Assembly: GCF_014635545.1 (NCBI RefSeq)
Contig: NZ_BMDA01000001.1
Location: 388,739 to 452,738 of the forward strand
DNA from: Acinetobacter courvalinii
GTDB lineage: Bacteria; Pseudomonadota; Gammaproteobacteria; Pseudomonadales; Moraxellaceae
Direction: 5' to 3'
DNA length: 64,000 nt
In this document: positions 8,412-18,181 of the stretch, piece after piece
How the letters are laid out: every line of letters begins with the position of its first letter
How positions within the stretch are numbered: the stretch's first letter is position 1
The notes under the pieces: generated by a model
Told to the model about the DNA's origin: nothing
The model's database searches: none
What the model saw: the letters and a program-made list of their open reading frames with translations, nothing else
Position numbers and translations under genes: made by a program

Positions 8412-8732
8412 ATGGACCAAGTTAATTTTTTTAAATGCTTATCAGATGAAACTCGACTCAATATCGTGACTTTAGTCGCTGAGAATAAAGAACTCTGTGT
8501 TTGTGATTTGACTGAAAAGTTACAGCTAAGTCAGCCAAAGATTTCTAGGCATCTAGCGTTATTACGTTCTTCTGGTCTCTTGCAAGACAGAAGACAAAGC
8601 CAATGGGTGTATTACAGCATTAATCCGCAGTTACCAACTTTGTGCCATGACATTCTGAATCTTTTGGTAAGCAGTCAAACCATAGCGAATAAAGATTCCC
8701 AAACGATTCAAATAAAAAGTTATTGTGAGTAA
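8412..8732 (+). CDS. arsR: ArsR-family arsenite-responsive repressor
   Basis: This 106-residue winged-helix repressor has the classical As(III) site Cys29-Val-Cys31 in ELCVCDL at the start of the DNA-recognition unit, with Cys9 as a possible third thiol. The recognition helix is LSQPKISRHLALLRSSGLL. Arsenite binding to the cysteines should release the operator. The gap to the next gene is 6 nt, so arsR is co-transcribed with the reductase and transporter genes it controls. Confidence 0.95.
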   Translation: MDQVNFFKCLSDETRLNIVTLVAENKELCVCDLTEKLQLSQPKISRHLALLRSSGLLQDRRQSQWVYYSINPQLPTLCHDILNLLVSSQTIANKDSQTIQIKSYCE

Positions 8733-8738
8733 CAGAGA

Positions 8739-9212
8739 ATGAAATTTCTTTTTTTGTGTACTGGAAATAGTTGCCGTAGCATCCTGTCAGAAGTTCTTTT
8801 TAACAGCCGTGCGCCTGAAGGATGTAAAGCATACAGTGCGGGTAGTAAGCCATCAGGACAGGTGCATCCATTAACGATTGAAACCTTACAAAATCTTGGT
8901 CTTTCAACAGTTGGCTTGTGGAGCAAAACCATTGATGACTGCGAACAATATCAACTTGACGTGGTGATTACTGTTTGTGATTCAGCAGCGCAAGAAGCGT
9001 GTCCACTTTATTTAGGTGGAGCGATTAAAGCACACTGGGGCTTGGCTGATCCATCACACCTAGACTTGCCTAAAGAAGAAAAATTACAGGCATTCCAAGT
9101 CACTGTAGACCATATCAATCGTCGCTTGGATGCTCTATTTGCACTGGATACAGCAAATATGACACGCCCTGATTTGATTGCAGCAATCAATCAAATTTCG
9201 CATATTGAATGA
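8739..9212 (+). CDS. arsC: arsenate reductase, thioredoxin-coupled LMW-PTPase type
   Basis: The N-terminal loop is CTGNSCRS (Cys7 to Arg13), the phosphatase-like oxyanion site. Cys80 and Cys88 in [11 protein letters not shown] are the relay cysteines used by thioredoxin-linked ArsC, and Asp104 in GLADPSH is the likely acid. The enzyme is unrelated in fold to the glutaredoxin-type reductase two genes upstream, so the operon carries two independent arsenate reductases. It starts 6 nt after arsR. Confidence 0.92.
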   Translation: MKFLFLCTGNSCRSILSEVLFNSRAPEGCKAYSAGSKPSGQVHPLTIETLQNLGLSTVGLWSKTIDDCEQYQLDVVITVCDSAAQEACPLYLGGAIKAHWGLADPSHLDLPKEEKLQAFQVTVDHINRRLDALFALDTANMTRPDLIAAINQISHIE

Positions 9213-9219
9213 GAATATC

Positions 9220-10263
9220 ATGGCTCAACCAAGATTATCCTTTCTAGATCGCAACCTCACGCTATGGATTTTTATTGCCATGGCATTGGGGATTTCGATA
9301 GGTGTGTTCTTTCCGCAAGCCTCCGTTGCTTTGGATAAAATGAGTGTGGATTCAGTCAATATTCCAATTGCGATTGGTTTGATTTTGATGATGTATCCAC
9401 CGTTAGCCAAAGTGGATTATGCAGCCCTACCACAAGTATTTAAAGACAAAAAAACCTTAACTTTGTCTTTGGTACAGAACTGGGTGATAGCGCCAGTATT
9501 AATGTTTGCATTAGCCATTATTTTTTTGCATAGCTATCCAGAATATATGACAGGCTTAATCCTGATTGGGTTGGCTCGCTGTATTGCAATGGTCTTGGTG
9601 TGGAATGGTTTAGCCTGTGGTGATAACCAATATGTAGCTGCATTGGTCGCTTTTAATAGTATTTTCCAGATTTTATTTTTCAGTACTTATGCTTGGCTAT
9701 TCCTGACCTTTTTACCACCGTATTTTGGTGTTGCAGGGCAAGTGATCAATGTCGATTTCTGGACCATTACCCATGCGGTATTGGTGTACTTAGGGATTCC
9801 ATTCTTCCTTGGCTTTATGACGCGATTCACTCTAGTGAAAGCTAAAGGTCTGGGCTGGTATCAAAATGTCTTCTTACCTAAGATCAGTCCACTGAGTTTG
9901 TTGGCTTTATTATTCACGATTGTGGCGATGTTTAGCCTAAAAGGTAACGATGTGGTGAGCTTACCGATGGATGTCTTGCGTATAGCCATTCCATTGACGA
10001 TTTACTTTATCGTGATGTTCTTCATTAGCTTCTTTATGAGCAGATGGATGGGGAATGACTATCCTAAAACCACAGCAATTTCGTTTACTGCTGCGGGGAA
10101 TAATTTTGAACTGGCTTTGGCAGTCGCAATTGCAACTTTTGGTTTAGCTTCACCAGTCGCTTTTACTACGGTAATCGGACCATTGGTTGAAGTACCTGTG
10201 TTGATTGCTTTAGTTAGTGTGTCTTTGTGGCTTAGAAAAAAGTTTTTTAAGGAAGAGGTTTAA
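9220..10263 (+). CDS. acr3: Acr3-family arsenite efflux permease
   Basis: This ten-helix inner-membrane carrier of the BASS superfamily exports arsenite. The conserved thiol is Cys121 in GLARCIAMV and the second signature is [14 protein letters not shown], where the Glu is needed for transport. ATG at 9220 was chosen (347 aa) instead of the longer frame from 9178, which would overlap the preceding reductase gene and add a non-family leader. The gap to the upstream gene is 7 nt. Confidence 0.95.
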   Translation: MAQPRLSFLDRNLTLWIFIAMALGISIGVFFPQASVALDKMSVDSVNIPIAIGLILMMYPPLAKVDYAALPQVFKDKKTLTLSLVQNWVIAPVLMFALAIIFLHSYPEYMTGLILIGLARCIAMVLVWNGLACGDNQYVAALVAFNSIFQILFFSTYAWLFLTFLPPYFGVAGQVINVDFWTITHAVLVYLGIPFFLGFMTRFTLVKAKGLGWYQNVFLPKISPLSLLALLFTIVAMFSLKGNDVVSLPMDVLRIAIPLTIYFIVMFFISFFMSRWMGNDYPKTTAISFTAAGNNFELALAVAIATFGLASPVAFTTVIGPLVEVPVLIALVSVSLWLRKKFFKEEV

Positions 10264-10268
10264 TTTTT

Positions 10269-10973
10269 ATGTCTCTCCCAAATGTAGATATGAATCTTCT
10301 TGATCAACCCACTTTAGAGAAAGCACAGGCAAAGGAGTTGGATCATCCACCTCGTATTTTGCTGCTGTATGGTTCTAATCGTGAGCGTTCATACAGCCGA
10401 TTGGCAGTGATGGAAGCAGGGCGTATTTTGGAACAGTTTGGTGCTGAGGTTAAAATTTTTCATCCTAAAGGCTTGCCCTTACCAGAAGATGCGGACATGG
10501 AGCACCCAAAAGCCAAAGAGCTACATGAGCTTTTGGCATGGTCAGAGGGCATGGTGTGGTGTTCGCCTGAACGTCATGGCTCGATGAGCTCTATTTTTAA
10601 ATCTCAAATTGATTGGATTCCATTGGCTGGCGGTGCGATTCGAGCAACCCAAGGAAAAACGTTGGCATTGATGCAGGTTAGTGGTGGTTCGCAATCTTTC
10701 AATAGCGTGAATCAAATGCGTATTTTAGGGCGTTGGATGCGGATGATCACCATTCCAAATCAATCTTCCATTCCTAAAGCTTTTTTAGAGTTTGAAGAAG
10801 ATGGACGAATGAAACCTTCGTCGTATTACGACCGTATCGTTGATGTGATGGAAGAATTGTATAAATTCACATTACTAACGCGTGGACAGAGCAAATACCT
10901 CACTGATCGCTATTCTGAGCGAAAAGAGTCTGCTGAGGAGTTAACAAAACGTGTTAATCAGCGTAACCTGTAA
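10269..10973 (+). CDS. arsH: ArsH, NADPH-dependent FMN oxidoreductase
   Basis: ArsH is a flavodoxin-fold enzyme that oxidises trivalent methyl- and aryl-arsenicals and reduces quinones. The FMN-binding loop appears as [14 protein letters not shown] (about 35-48) and the family segment WCSPERHGS (about 99-107) is intact. The length (234 aa) is normal. It follows acr3 by 5 nt and closes the operon, extending resistance from inorganic to organic arsenicals. Confidence 0.95.
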   Translation: MSLPNVDMNLLDQPTLEKAQAKELDHPPRILLLYGSNRERSYSRLAVMEAGRILEQFGAEVKIFHPKGLPLPEDADMEHPKAKELHELLAWSEGMVWCSPERHGSMSSIFKSQIDWIPLAGGAIRATQGKTLALMQVSGGSQSFNSVNQMRILGRWMRMITIPNQSSIPKAFLEFEEDGRMKPSSYYDRIVDVMEELYKFTLLTRGQSKYLTDRYSERKESAEELTKRVNQRNL

Positions 10974-11068
10974 AGAGATACGAAGATTTTAAAATGGTAA
11001 TGAGCAACAAAATTTAGGTAAAAATAAATGCAAAATAAATCTATATTTTTATTAGACAGGAGTGGGTT

Positions 11069-11254
11069 ATGAAATATTTTTTATTAGTTATGGCATTGTT
11101 TGGCAGCTTAAGTCTTACTGCTTGTGCTGTACATACACGTGAAGGGAGCATCGTCGTTGATCCAGAAGGTCGACTGAATGATGGTCGTTACTATGATGGT
11201 CACGGAAATGGGCGTTTTTGTCCACCAGGGCAAGCGAAAAAAGGAAATTGTTAG
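11069..11254 (+). CDS. small lipoprotein, copy 1
   Basis: This is a 61-residue precursor with a type II signal peptide ending LTAC (Cys19), giving a 43-residue lipoprotein. The mature part is hydrophilic and Gly/Asp-rich (RLNDGRYYDGHGNGRF) with Cys near the end. It is identical at protein level in the mature part to the gene at 45617, although most codons that can differ do differ. A Shine-Dalgarno AGGAG sits 8 nt upstream. Function is unknown; strong selection on the sequence is evident. Confidence 0.85.
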   Translation: MKYFLLVMALFGSLSLTACAVHTREGSIVVDPEGRLNDGRYYDGHGNGRFCPPGQAKKGNC

Positions 11255-11284
11255 TGCTTTATCGAACTTGTTAGCATGTAATAA

Positions 11285-11341
11285 CTCAAATCTGATCTGA
11301 CAGTTACCCATTTTTTAATGTGCTGTCAGATTAAATTTGAG
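11285..11341 (+). terminator. nested stem-loop after lipoprotein copy 1
   Basis: ATCTGACAG (11295) pairs with CTGTCAGAT (11323), and outside it CTCAAAT pairs with ATTTGAG. The loop contains a T run. It most likely ends the transcript, though the long loop could also be a regulatory RNA structure. Confidence 0.45.
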
Positions 11342-11369
11342 CTAAATTTATCTCACCTTTTTAAATCTA

Positions 11370-11530
11370 TAGAAGGACAATTGGAAAAATTTGGGTGAAT
11401 TAAATTTGTATTGAAATAAAACTAAAATAAAACAGGGTGTTATTGATTTGATTCAACTGACGCTATCCCACCAAAATTGATTCTGTAAATTAGCCACTTT
11501 TTAAGAAGCTTTTTATTGGAAAGGCTTTTC
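11370..11530 (+). repeat. diverged repeat block, copy 2
   Basis: This is the counterpart of 5640-5790, with the same order of conserved segments and the same orientation. It again lies upstream of a tail fragment of the decayed phage/ICE-type gene. No ORF spans it. Confidence 0.55.
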
Positions 11531-11651
11531 ACAGACCTAATCTTTTTGTAGATAAGCCAAATCTATGTTTATCCACATACAACTATTGGGAATCGGACTT
11601 CATCTTCATTTACTAAACAAATCTATGAAACGTACAAAGTGGTATGTGGGA

Positions 11652-11830
11652 TGAGGTTTTAGAGCATGTGGTATGGCTGGTAATGGCAGTTTTGAGATAG
11701 AAGCAGAGGAAGGGCTAGATATTGTGGAGGAGTTTTACTCAGATGAATCTAGATTAAAACAACATCAGTAAACTCATGATCTAGACCATGTTCAGGATAT
11801 ACATAAAGGCTTAAGCAGTTGGTACAGACT
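11652..11830 (+). pseudogene. tail fragment 2 of the phage/ICE-type gene
   Basis: The + strand reads GNGSFEIEAEEGLDIVEEFY then SDESRLKQHQ and a stop, followed by a decayed stretch beginning CATGTTCAGGATAT, shared with the 13.9-kb remnant. It corresponds to the last part of the protein only. Confidence 0.65.
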
Positions 11831-11913
11831 TTGAATTAATTATGCGGGGAGAGGTGATGAGCATTCTTATTTTTTTGGTATAAGATTAATTATTTTTATT
11901 AAGTTTAAGTATT

Positions 11914-12510
11914 ATGAATATTGAGAGTGAATTGCTTCGCGAGCGTTATCAGCCTTTTTTCTTTGTTTTACTAATTTTTAGTGTAGCTCTCATATTTACT
12001 TTGTCAATGAACTCAGAACAAGAGATTAGTAAAGTAAAGAGTTTAGGAAGCTTGCTAGAATTTTTGTTAACTCAAAATTTTTATGGATATATTTTTGTAA
12101 TTTTTATATTTCTTGTTGGGCTTCTATTCCTAAACGCAAAATTAGTTATAACAACACATCAGATTTATGTTGAAAGTTTTGGATTTAATCTTCGGCATAT
12201 TGTAGACAAAGAACTATTACAACATGCAAGATTATATTCTTCATTTGCTTCTAGTATTAATGTTTTGAGGCCAATCTCAAAAAAGAAGTTAAACTATGAT
12301 CAAAAATTAAAGCTTAGCAGTATTGGATTTTGTTTACAGCCAGAGTATAGAAGTGACCACCTAATGAAACAATTGGAACTTAAACAGTTTAGTTGTGGTG
12401 CGCGTCGAGAAATAGTGAGAATTTTAGACCAATACTGGGATTTAGAACCTCAGAAATTTGTTGGACGTGAAGAACTTGTTAGGTTGAAATTTAAACACAA
12501 ATTGAGATAG
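11914..12510 (+). CDS. hypothetical membrane protein, 198 aa
   Basis: Two hydrophobic helices (about 14-30 and 57-75) are followed by a basic cytosolic part with a PH-like or bPH-like rhythm (LVITTHQIYVESFGF, about 77-91). I cannot name a family. The gene is a single unit bounded on both sides by tail fragments of the decayed phage/ICE-type gene, so it looks like cargo brought in with them. Confidence 0.6.
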   Translation: MNIESELLRERYQPFFFVLLIFSVALIFTLSMNSEQEISKVKSLGSLLEFLLTQNFYGYIFVIFIFLVGLLFLNAKLVITTHQIYVESFGFNLRHIVDKELLQHARLYSSFASSINVLRPISKKKLNYDQKLKLSSIGFCLQPEYRSDHLMKQLELKQFSCGARREIVRILDQYWDLEPQKFVGREELVRLKFKHKLR

Positions 12511-12514
12511 GTCA

Positions 12515-12650
12515 TACCGCACGGCGAAGTTATGGCAACGCTAGCTTTGAGGCGGGTAGGGAAGAGGGCTTGGACATGGTTGAGGAGTTTCACACCGATG
12601 AAACCAAACCAGAGCAGCATCAACAGACCCATATTTTTTGTTGATATTTA
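12515..12650 (+). pseudogene. tail fragment 3 of the phage/ICE-type gene
   Basis: Directly after the stop at 12510 the sequence reads RSYGNASFEAGREEGLDMVE followed by EFHTDETKPEQHQQTH. This is the best preserved copy of the acidic tail. It has no start and no N-terminal domain. Confidence 0.65.
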
Positions 12651-12766
12651 GGAGCTTGTTAAAAGCAAGGTATCAACCTATAGATAAAATAAAAGTGAAG
12701 AGCTATGATGACTTGGTTAGTACACATCCTAACCATATTAGTTAATAAATAGAAAATTATGGTCTT

Positions 12767-13324
12767 TTAGTTTGATCTATATTTACGATTATTCAGTATG
12801 TTAGTAAACATTAACACTAAGAACACAGTGACGACATATTGAAAACTGATGGCAAAAGTAGAAATATAGGGATGAGCAAAATTACGTAAGTAAGTGAGTG
12901 TATCTCCTCTACGCCATTCTTTGTATGATGGAAGTGCTTCATCATCAATTAAAAACCAAACTAGATTGATAATGCATAATATAAAGCAGAAAAATACAAT
13001 GCCAAGCCAACCATTAATAGATTGTTGGTTTTTATTTAACCTTGCATAATGTTCACGTATTTGCCTCACGTATGGGGCACGTAGTGGGTATCTTAAGTAG
13101 TTCACAAAGATAAGCCCAATCACTAAAAAATTACATAGTGCAAAAAAGTCATTTAGAAACTTATGTTGACTCGACAGAGTGGATGTAATTGTATTTGGGA
13201 ATATGCCATAAAAAGAAAAATCAAAACTAACAATGACTAGTGCAATTGCAACTGGTACAAGATAAAAATAATAAAAAGGTGCAGTAACGTCTAAATAGTA
13301 TAAAAATACTGAATTTTTTTTCAC
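12767..13324 (-). CDS. hypothetical membrane protein, 185 aa
   Basis: Four transmembrane helices are visible (about 13-33, 57-75, 103-124 and 155-178). The loop between helices 2 and 3 is basic, which places it in the cytosol. No family is recognised. Like its neighbour at 11914, it lies between two tail fragments of the same decayed gene and seems to be a separate cargo unit; its orientation is opposite. Confidence 0.6.
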   Translation of the reverse strand: MKKNSVFLYYLDVTAPFYYFYLVPVAIALVIVSFDFSFYGIFPNTITSTLSSQHKFLNDFFALCNFLVIGLIFVNYLRYPLRAPYVRQIREHYARLNKNQQSINGWLGIVFFCFILCIINLVWFLIDDEALPSYKEWRRGDTLTYLRNFAHPYISTFAISFQYVVTVFLVLMFTNILNNRKYRSN

Positions 13325-13435
13325 GATGTATATCTGTTTTTTAATCTTTTTAAAATTAACATATTACTCAGTATAGGTATATCGTGAATTAATCTATTTT
13401 TGAAGCTCCATCATTAATTTGAACAATCACCATGT

Positions 13436-13920
13436 TCATCACCTGATTTATGCTCATTAGCTCATGGTGGGCTGTGTAAGCCTTACGGTAGACTTTATGT
13501 GAACTTAGATGAGTCAGACGAGCTAGGGACATTTTTATTTAGAACTACAGGCTTTAATAGTATCCGGACTTTAGCAGCACGACTACGCTATACCATGCAG
13601 CTTCAGGTGTCCTACTTTTATGTCTGCCATTGCAACTCACTCTGAGAGGAAAAAGCACCACACAAAGTTATCGAACACCGATCTACTATGTGGACCTGAC
13701 AATACGGGATGGTATCAATTTGCAGGAGGCAATTACTTCTGCCAAACAGATTGATGAGCAGAGCAAAGCGGCAGGGTTTTATCAGAAGGCGTTGGACTAT
13801 GTGGCACGACAAGGCTATGGTAATGCCAATTTTGAGGAGTTTTACTCGGATGAATCCAAACAAGAATCATCTGAGCCATGTTCAGAATATTCAGAAAGGG
13901 TTGCAGCAGTCAGTGCATGC
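13436..13920 (+). pseudogene. phage/ICE-type protein pseudogene, longest remnant (fragment 4)
   Basis: Reading one frame from about 13436 gives SPDLCSLAHGGLCKPYGRL, then NLDESDELGTFLFRTTGFNS and IRTLAARLRY. After a frameshift near 13610 comes LPLQLTLRGKSTTQSY, then INLQEAITSAKQIDEQSKAA and FYQKALDYVARQGYGNANF. From memory this matches proteins on phages and integrative elements that databases call hydrolase or metal-binding protein (Gp3-like). The Cys residues could bind metal. The N-terminal half is missing and at least one frameshift is present, so it is dead. Confidence 0.75.
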
Positions 13921-13970
13921 ATTACACCAAATAAAAAGGCATCCTTTGATGCCTTTTTATTTGGTGTAAT
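13921..13970. terminator. perfect 23-bp hairpin, bidirectional terminator
   Basis: Arms 13921-13943 and 13948-13970 are exact complements around CTTT. The stem contains an A run and a T run, so it works in both directions. It separates the pseudogene from the convergent tetR gene. Confidence 0.85.
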
Positions 13971-13994
13971 TTATTTTTTCTAAAAATTAAAATT

Positions 13995-14630
13995 TTATTC
14001 CAATCCTTTAATAAGCGCATTTATAGTCATTTCTTTTAAGGTTGTAGGCTCTCCCCATGGATATTCTGGAACTCCAATTAAACTCAAAGAAATACCTAAA
14101 ATACTACAGAGTAAAACATTTTTTATTTCGTCAGGGTCATCATTTCTTATTTCACCACGTTTTTGAGCTTCTTGGATTGCTTTAGTATATATTTCAAGTT
14201 GTGGAATTGCTTGTGAGTTATCTACAAAGTAATGTTCTTCAGTTGATTGCGGGTGGTCTTCTATTAAGAATATAGCTCTACAGTCATCTGGCCGATTTAA
14301 CCAAAAATCAACTTGAGTAATGCAAAGATTTTTTAATCTTTCAGATTCAGGGCTGCTTTTAAAGCTCTCCTCTAACTTCATAATTAGATCAGTAAAGATA
14401 CCTTCCCAAATATGATGCAGTAAATATCTTTTGTTAGGAAACAAAGTATAGAGGGTGGCAGGCAAACAACCTGCTTTGGCTGCAATTTTACGCATGGATA
14501 CACCTTCGTAACCATGTGCTGCAAATAGATCCCGGGCTGCCTGAATAATTAAATTCCGACTAGATATGATTTGCTCCTGACTACGAGGAGGGCGTCCACG
14601 ACGAGACGTAGTTGTTCGTTTATTTTCCAT
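13995..14630 (-). CDS. TetR-family repressor of the left part of the catabolic cluster
   Basis: This 211-residue regulator has a basic N-terminus (TTSRRGRPPRSQ) and the HTH GVSMRKIAAKAGCLPATLYT (about 44-63), followed by a ligand domain with a typical TetR C-terminal helix bundle. It is divergent from the amidohydrolase gene. The palindrome GAACGCGTTC lies in the shared intergenic space and recurs twice upstream of the amine oxidase gene at 18286. This strongly suggests autoregulation and control of both promoters; the inducer is presumably the cluster substrate. Confidence 0.9.
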   Translation of the reverse strand: MENKRTTTSRRGRPPRSQEQIISSRNLIIQAARDLFAAHGYEGVSMRKIAAKAGCLPATLYTLFPNKRYLLHHIWEGIFTDLIMKLEESFKSSPESERLKNLCITQVDFWLNRPDDCRAIFLIEDHPQSTEEHYFVDNSQAIPQLEIYTKAIQEAQKRGEIRNDDPDEIKNVLLCSILGISLSLIGVPEYPWGEPTTLKEMTINALIKGLE

Positions 14631-14679
14631 AGGTATTGATTTTAATTAACAAGATCAATAAAATCAAACTTTATTTTTT

Positions 14680-14689
14680 GAACGCGTTC
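14680..14689. promoter_or_regulatory. TetR operator GAACGCGTTC
   Basis: This perfect 10-bp palindrome lies in the divergent tetR/amidohydrolase promoter region, 50 bp from the tetR start and 67 bp from the other. The identical core recurs at 18200-18209 and 18233-18242, in promoter regions of the same cluster. Confidence 0.7.
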
Positions 14690-14756
14690 TATTAAATATC
14701 TATAGTGTTTAAGAAATAAATATGTTCTTCATGTATATAAACTCAAGGAAGGAAAA

Positions 14757-16439
14757 ATGAAAAAGTTCTTAATAAGTAGTTCACTTGCACTGTTTTCAAT
14801 AGGAGTATATGCCGCAGATGAACCTGCGGATATAATCTTCACAAATGGGGAAATTTATACCCCAAATGGCTGGGTTGAGTCTCTTGCTGTTCGAGAGGGA
14901 ATAATCTTAGCTATTGGTAATAATAAGGAGATTGCTTCGTATCGTGGCAATAACTCAAAAATATTAGATCTTAAAGGTGCTTCAGTATTTCCTGGCCTAC
15001 ATGATATGCATGTTCATCCTACATCCGCAGGGGTTGAGCAATTTACTTGTAGTTTGCCTTATAGAGCTACGCCTACAGAAATTCTTAGTCAAGTCTCAAA
15101 ATGCGTGCAAAAAGCAAAACCTGGTGAATGGATTATTGGAGGAAATTGGTCATCTAGTGCATTCAAACCAGGTCAGCAAACTCGAGAATTCCTTGATAAA
15201 GTATCACCAAATAACCCAGTTTTGCTTGCAGATGAGGCGCATCATACTCAGTGGGCTAATTCTAAAGCTATTGAGGCTGTGGGCATTAATAAATATACAA
15301 AAGATCCAGTTGGCGGTGTTATTGAAAGAGATAAAAAAGGATATCCTAATGGAATATTCCGTGAAAATGCGGCTCTATATATTGATCAACGTAGACCAGT
15401 AACTTCGGATGAACTGTTACGTAAAGGTTTAGAATTATCAACCCAACAAATGCTTTCATATGGCATAACCTCTTTTACGGATGCTGAGGTTAGAATGCCA
15501 GAAATACGCACTTTATCGGCGTTATCAAAGGAAGGCCTAATTAAACAACGTGTTCGTGCTTGTATCGTCTGGTCTCCTTTAGAGGGAGAGCAATTAATTC
15601 TTAAGCGTAATAAATATGTAACGGAACGCCTAAAAACTGATTGCGTTAAAATTTTTGTGGATGGTGTACCAACTGAAGGCATGACTGCTGCTATGTTACA
15701 GCCTTATGAAGGTCATAAACATAATAAGGGTATTTTTATGATGCCTCTAGAGGTGATGGACTCAGGAGTTGCTAAATATGATCGAATGGGACTTACAATA
15801 AAATTTCATGCTATTGGCGATGCAGCAGTAAAGGCAAGTATCGATGCGGTAGAAAAAGCACGTAAAAAAAATGGGTGGATGGGAGCTTCACATCAACTCG
15901 GACATGGCTCCTTTGTTACTTTTAAAGATATACCTCGAGTACGTGATTTGCATATGACATGGGAGTTTTCTCCATATGCTTGGTACCCGAATCCAATTGT
16001 TGATATTGATGTTCGCCACAATGTAGGTGAAAAAAGAATGGAACGAGCAATCCCTATTCGAGAAGCAGTTGAAACTGGAGCAAATGTCATTGCTGGTTCA
16101 GATTGGCCAGTTATTCCGTCGGTAAATCCTTGGCCTGCCATAGAAACAATGGTTACCCGACAAGAACCCGGTGGAAGTTATAAAAAGCTTGCTCCAGCAC
16201 AACAGATAACTTTAGAACAAGCGTTACGTATCTTTACAGCTAATGCTGCTGCGGCAATGGGAAACAGTGATCAAATCGGTTCGATTGAGCCCGGTAAGCG
16301 TGCGGATATTATTGTAACGGAATCAAATCCTTTTAAAGTTCCTGTTACTGAGATACATAAAACAAAGGTTATTAAGACATTTATAGATGGTGAGTTAGTC
16401 TATGATTCTGCTAATCCATCTAATTCAATTGCTGAATAA
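14757..16439 (+). CDS. exported amidohydrolase (YtcJ-like, amidohydrolase-3 family)
   Basis: This is a metal-dependent hydrolase of amide or related bonds. A Sec signal peptide (MKKFLISSS... cleavage after Ala19) sends it to the periplasm. The metal site HVH (His85, His87) sits in FPGLHDMHVHP, and the late family segment AGSDWPV supplies the Asp. A composite beta-sandwich is split between the N-terminus and the end (PGKRADIIV). At 560 aa the length is normal. A strong Shine-Dalgarno (AAGGAAGGA) precedes the ATG. Substrate unknown; it may unmask an amine from an amide outside the cytoplasm. Confidence 0.85.
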   Translation: MKKFLISSSLALFSIGVYAADEPADIIFTNGEIYTPNGWVESLAVREGIILAIGNNKEIASYRGNNSKILDLKGASVFPGLHDMHVHPTSAGVEQFTCSLPYRATPTEILSQVSKCVQKAKPGEWIIGGNWSSSAFKPGQQTREFLDKVSPNNPVLLADEAHHTQWANSKAIEAVGINKYTKDPVGGVIERDKKGYPNGIFRENAALYIDQRRPVTSDELLRKGLELSTQQMLSYGITSFTDAEVRMPEIRTLSALSKEGLIKQRVRACIVWSPLEGEQLILKRNKYVTERLKTDCVKIFVDGVPTEGMTAAMLQPYEGHKHNKGIFMMPLEVMDSGVAKYDRMGLTIKFHAIGDAAVKASIDAVEKARKKNGWMGASHQLGHGSFVTFKDIPRVRDLHMTWEFSPYAWYPNPIVDIDVRHNVGEKRMERAIPIREAVETGANVIAGSDWPVIPSVNPWPAIETMVTRQEPGGSYKKLAPAQQITLEQALRIFTANAAAAMGNSDQIGSIEPGKRADIIVTESNPFKVPVTEIHKTKVIKTFIDGELVYDSANPSNSIAE

Positions 16440-16535
16440 ATATCAATGCGTAAGTAATTGGAACTTCGTAATATCATTAAATTTAAATACTCATATTACT
16501 TATAAGATTGTAGTTATTTAGTATTTAAATTAAAA

Positions 16536-16573
16536 AAACGAAATGACTGATACATACATCAGTCCTTTCGTTT
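16536..16573. terminator. bidirectional terminator between convergent genes
   Basis: AAACGAAA.GACTGAT pairs with ATCAGTC.TTTCGTTT around a six-base loop, with A and T runs on the two sides. It serves both the amidohydrolase (+) and the aldehyde dehydrogenase (-). Confidence 0.8.
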
Positions 16574-16593
16574 AAGTAGAAAGCTCATTTTAT

Positions 16594-18054
16594 CTATTTA
16601 ACTGAAGAGTCGCCTTTTTTTAAAAAGAAACTTAAAGTCAACTTTTGTATCCAGGTACCATAGGGTGGATAGAACAGTTGGGTTGGGAAGAAGCGGTGAC
16701 GGGCAAAGATTGTTTTTGCATGTGAAAGTTCTCTAAAGCCTTCTTCGCCGTGATAGGTTCCCATGCCTGAGTTGCCAATACCACCGAAAGGTGCATCATG
16801 ATTGACAACATGCCAGCCCCAGTCATTGATGGTGACACCACCAGAATGAGTCTGTTTTAAGATGTACTCTTGCTCGCTCGCATCATGGCTAAAACAATAT
16901 AAAGCCAGTGGTCGTTCACCTTCTCGAATATATCGAATGGCTTCATCTAAATTATCGTAAGGGACAACAGGCAGTACAGGCCCGAATAATTCTTCTTTTA
17001 AAATACGCATATCTGGTGTGCAATTCAGTACCAGATGTACAGGCATACGGCGCGCATCTTTATCACTATCATATTCGCCGCAAGCAATAATTTGAGCACC
17101 TTTGGCTTTGGCATCATCTAGTATTTCTAATAAACGCTTGAGATGGCGATCATTCACAATCGATGTGTAGTTGGAATTGTTACTGATGTTCGTTCCATAC
17201 ATGCTGGTGAAACTGGTTTGGCATTCAGTGACGAATGTATCAACTTGTTCTTTTGGCACTAAAGCATAATCTGGTGCTACACAAGCTTGACCACAGTTGG
17301 TGGCTTTACCATGTAAAACCCGTTTTGCAGCATCGGCTAAAGGATAGTGCCGACTAATCAGGGCAGGTGATTTACCACCCAATTCAAGGGTTACAGGGGT
17401 CAAATTATCTGCCGCAGCACGCATCACTACTCGCCCAATCGCAGGTGAGCCTGTAAACACGATATGGTTGAAAGGCAAAGACGTAAATTGTGCAGGATCG
17501 ACAATTTCTTCACCAAAAACAGCAACTTCATCTTCAGTAAAAATCTCAGCCAGCATACGTTTAACCATTGCATTGGTTGCTGGGGTGACTTCAGGCAGCT
17601 TGATCATCACGCGATTGCCCGCAGCAATGGCTGCAATCAAAGGACCTAAGGCAAGGTAAACAGGGAAGTTCCAAGGCACAATAACCCCGACCACACCTTT
17701 AGGCTGGTATTGCACGCGAAGACGGTTAGATAAAAATAATAACTCGGTGCTACGTTTGCTCGGTCGCATCCAGCGTCTTAAATGACGAATTGCATGTTCT
17801 GCTTCTAGAACTGAGCCAAGTAAATCCAGCAGTTTGGATTCATCAACAGATCTGGAACTGAAATCTGTATTAATTGCTGTCGCAATCACATCTTGATAAC
17901 GAATAATTTGTTTTTTTATTTGAAATATTTTGGTACGACGGTGTTCAAAATCTGGATAAGGATTTGCGTCGAAAGCAGTACGTTGTTGATTAAAAACCGA
18001 ATGCATATATTTACTCGATGAATCAAGAAATTGATTTGAAGTTAAAAAGCTCAT
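16594..18054 (-). CDS. coniferyl-aldehyde-dehydrogenase-type aldehyde dehydrogenase
   Basis: This NAD(P)-dependent enzyme oxidises aldehydes to acids. The catalytic set is complete: Asn129 in PWNFP, Glu224 in TLELGGKSP and the nucleophile Cys258 in NCGQACVAPDY. The GQAC(V)APDY form is characteristic of the coniferyl-aldehyde branch, which has a membrane-anchoring hydrophobic C-terminus in eukaryotic relatives; here the tail is basic. It is divergent from the amine oxidase gene and shares its promoter region, which holds two TetR-type palindromes. It may remove the aldehyde formed by oxidation of an amine or alcohol. Confidence 0.88.
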   Translation of the reverse strand: MSFLTSNQFLDSSSKYMHSVFNQQRTAFDANPYPDFEHRRTKIFQIKKQIIRYQDVIATAINTDFSSRSVDESKLLDLLGSVLEAEHAIRHLRRWMRPSKRSTELLFLSNRLRVQYQPKGVVGVIVPWNFPVYLALGPLIAAIAAGNRVMIKLPEVTPATNAMVKRMLAEIFTEDEVAVFGEEIVDPAQFTSLPFNHIVFTGSPAIGRVVMRAAADNLTPVTLELGGKSPALISRHYPLADAAKRVLHGKATNCGQACVAPDYALVPKEQVDTFVTECQTSFTSMYGTNISNNSNYTSIVNDRHLKRLLEILDDAKAKGAQIIACGEYDSDKDARRMPVHLVLNCTPDMRILKEELFGPVLPVVPYDNLDEAIRYIREGERPLALYCFSHDASEQEYILKQTHSGGVTINDWGWHVVNHDAPFGGIGNSGMGTYHGEEGFRELSHAKTIFARHRFFPTQLFYPPYGTWIQKLTLSFFLKKGDSSVK

Positions 18055-18181
18055 CTTTATCTCCTAGATATTAAGATCTTTGTCCGTTTTGGAATTCCAT
18101 TAGCTCTTGGGTTTTATTGGAACTTATTCTGATTACGTAATCCAAGTTATTGATCATAAGGTTTTTATGAAAAATAATTGG

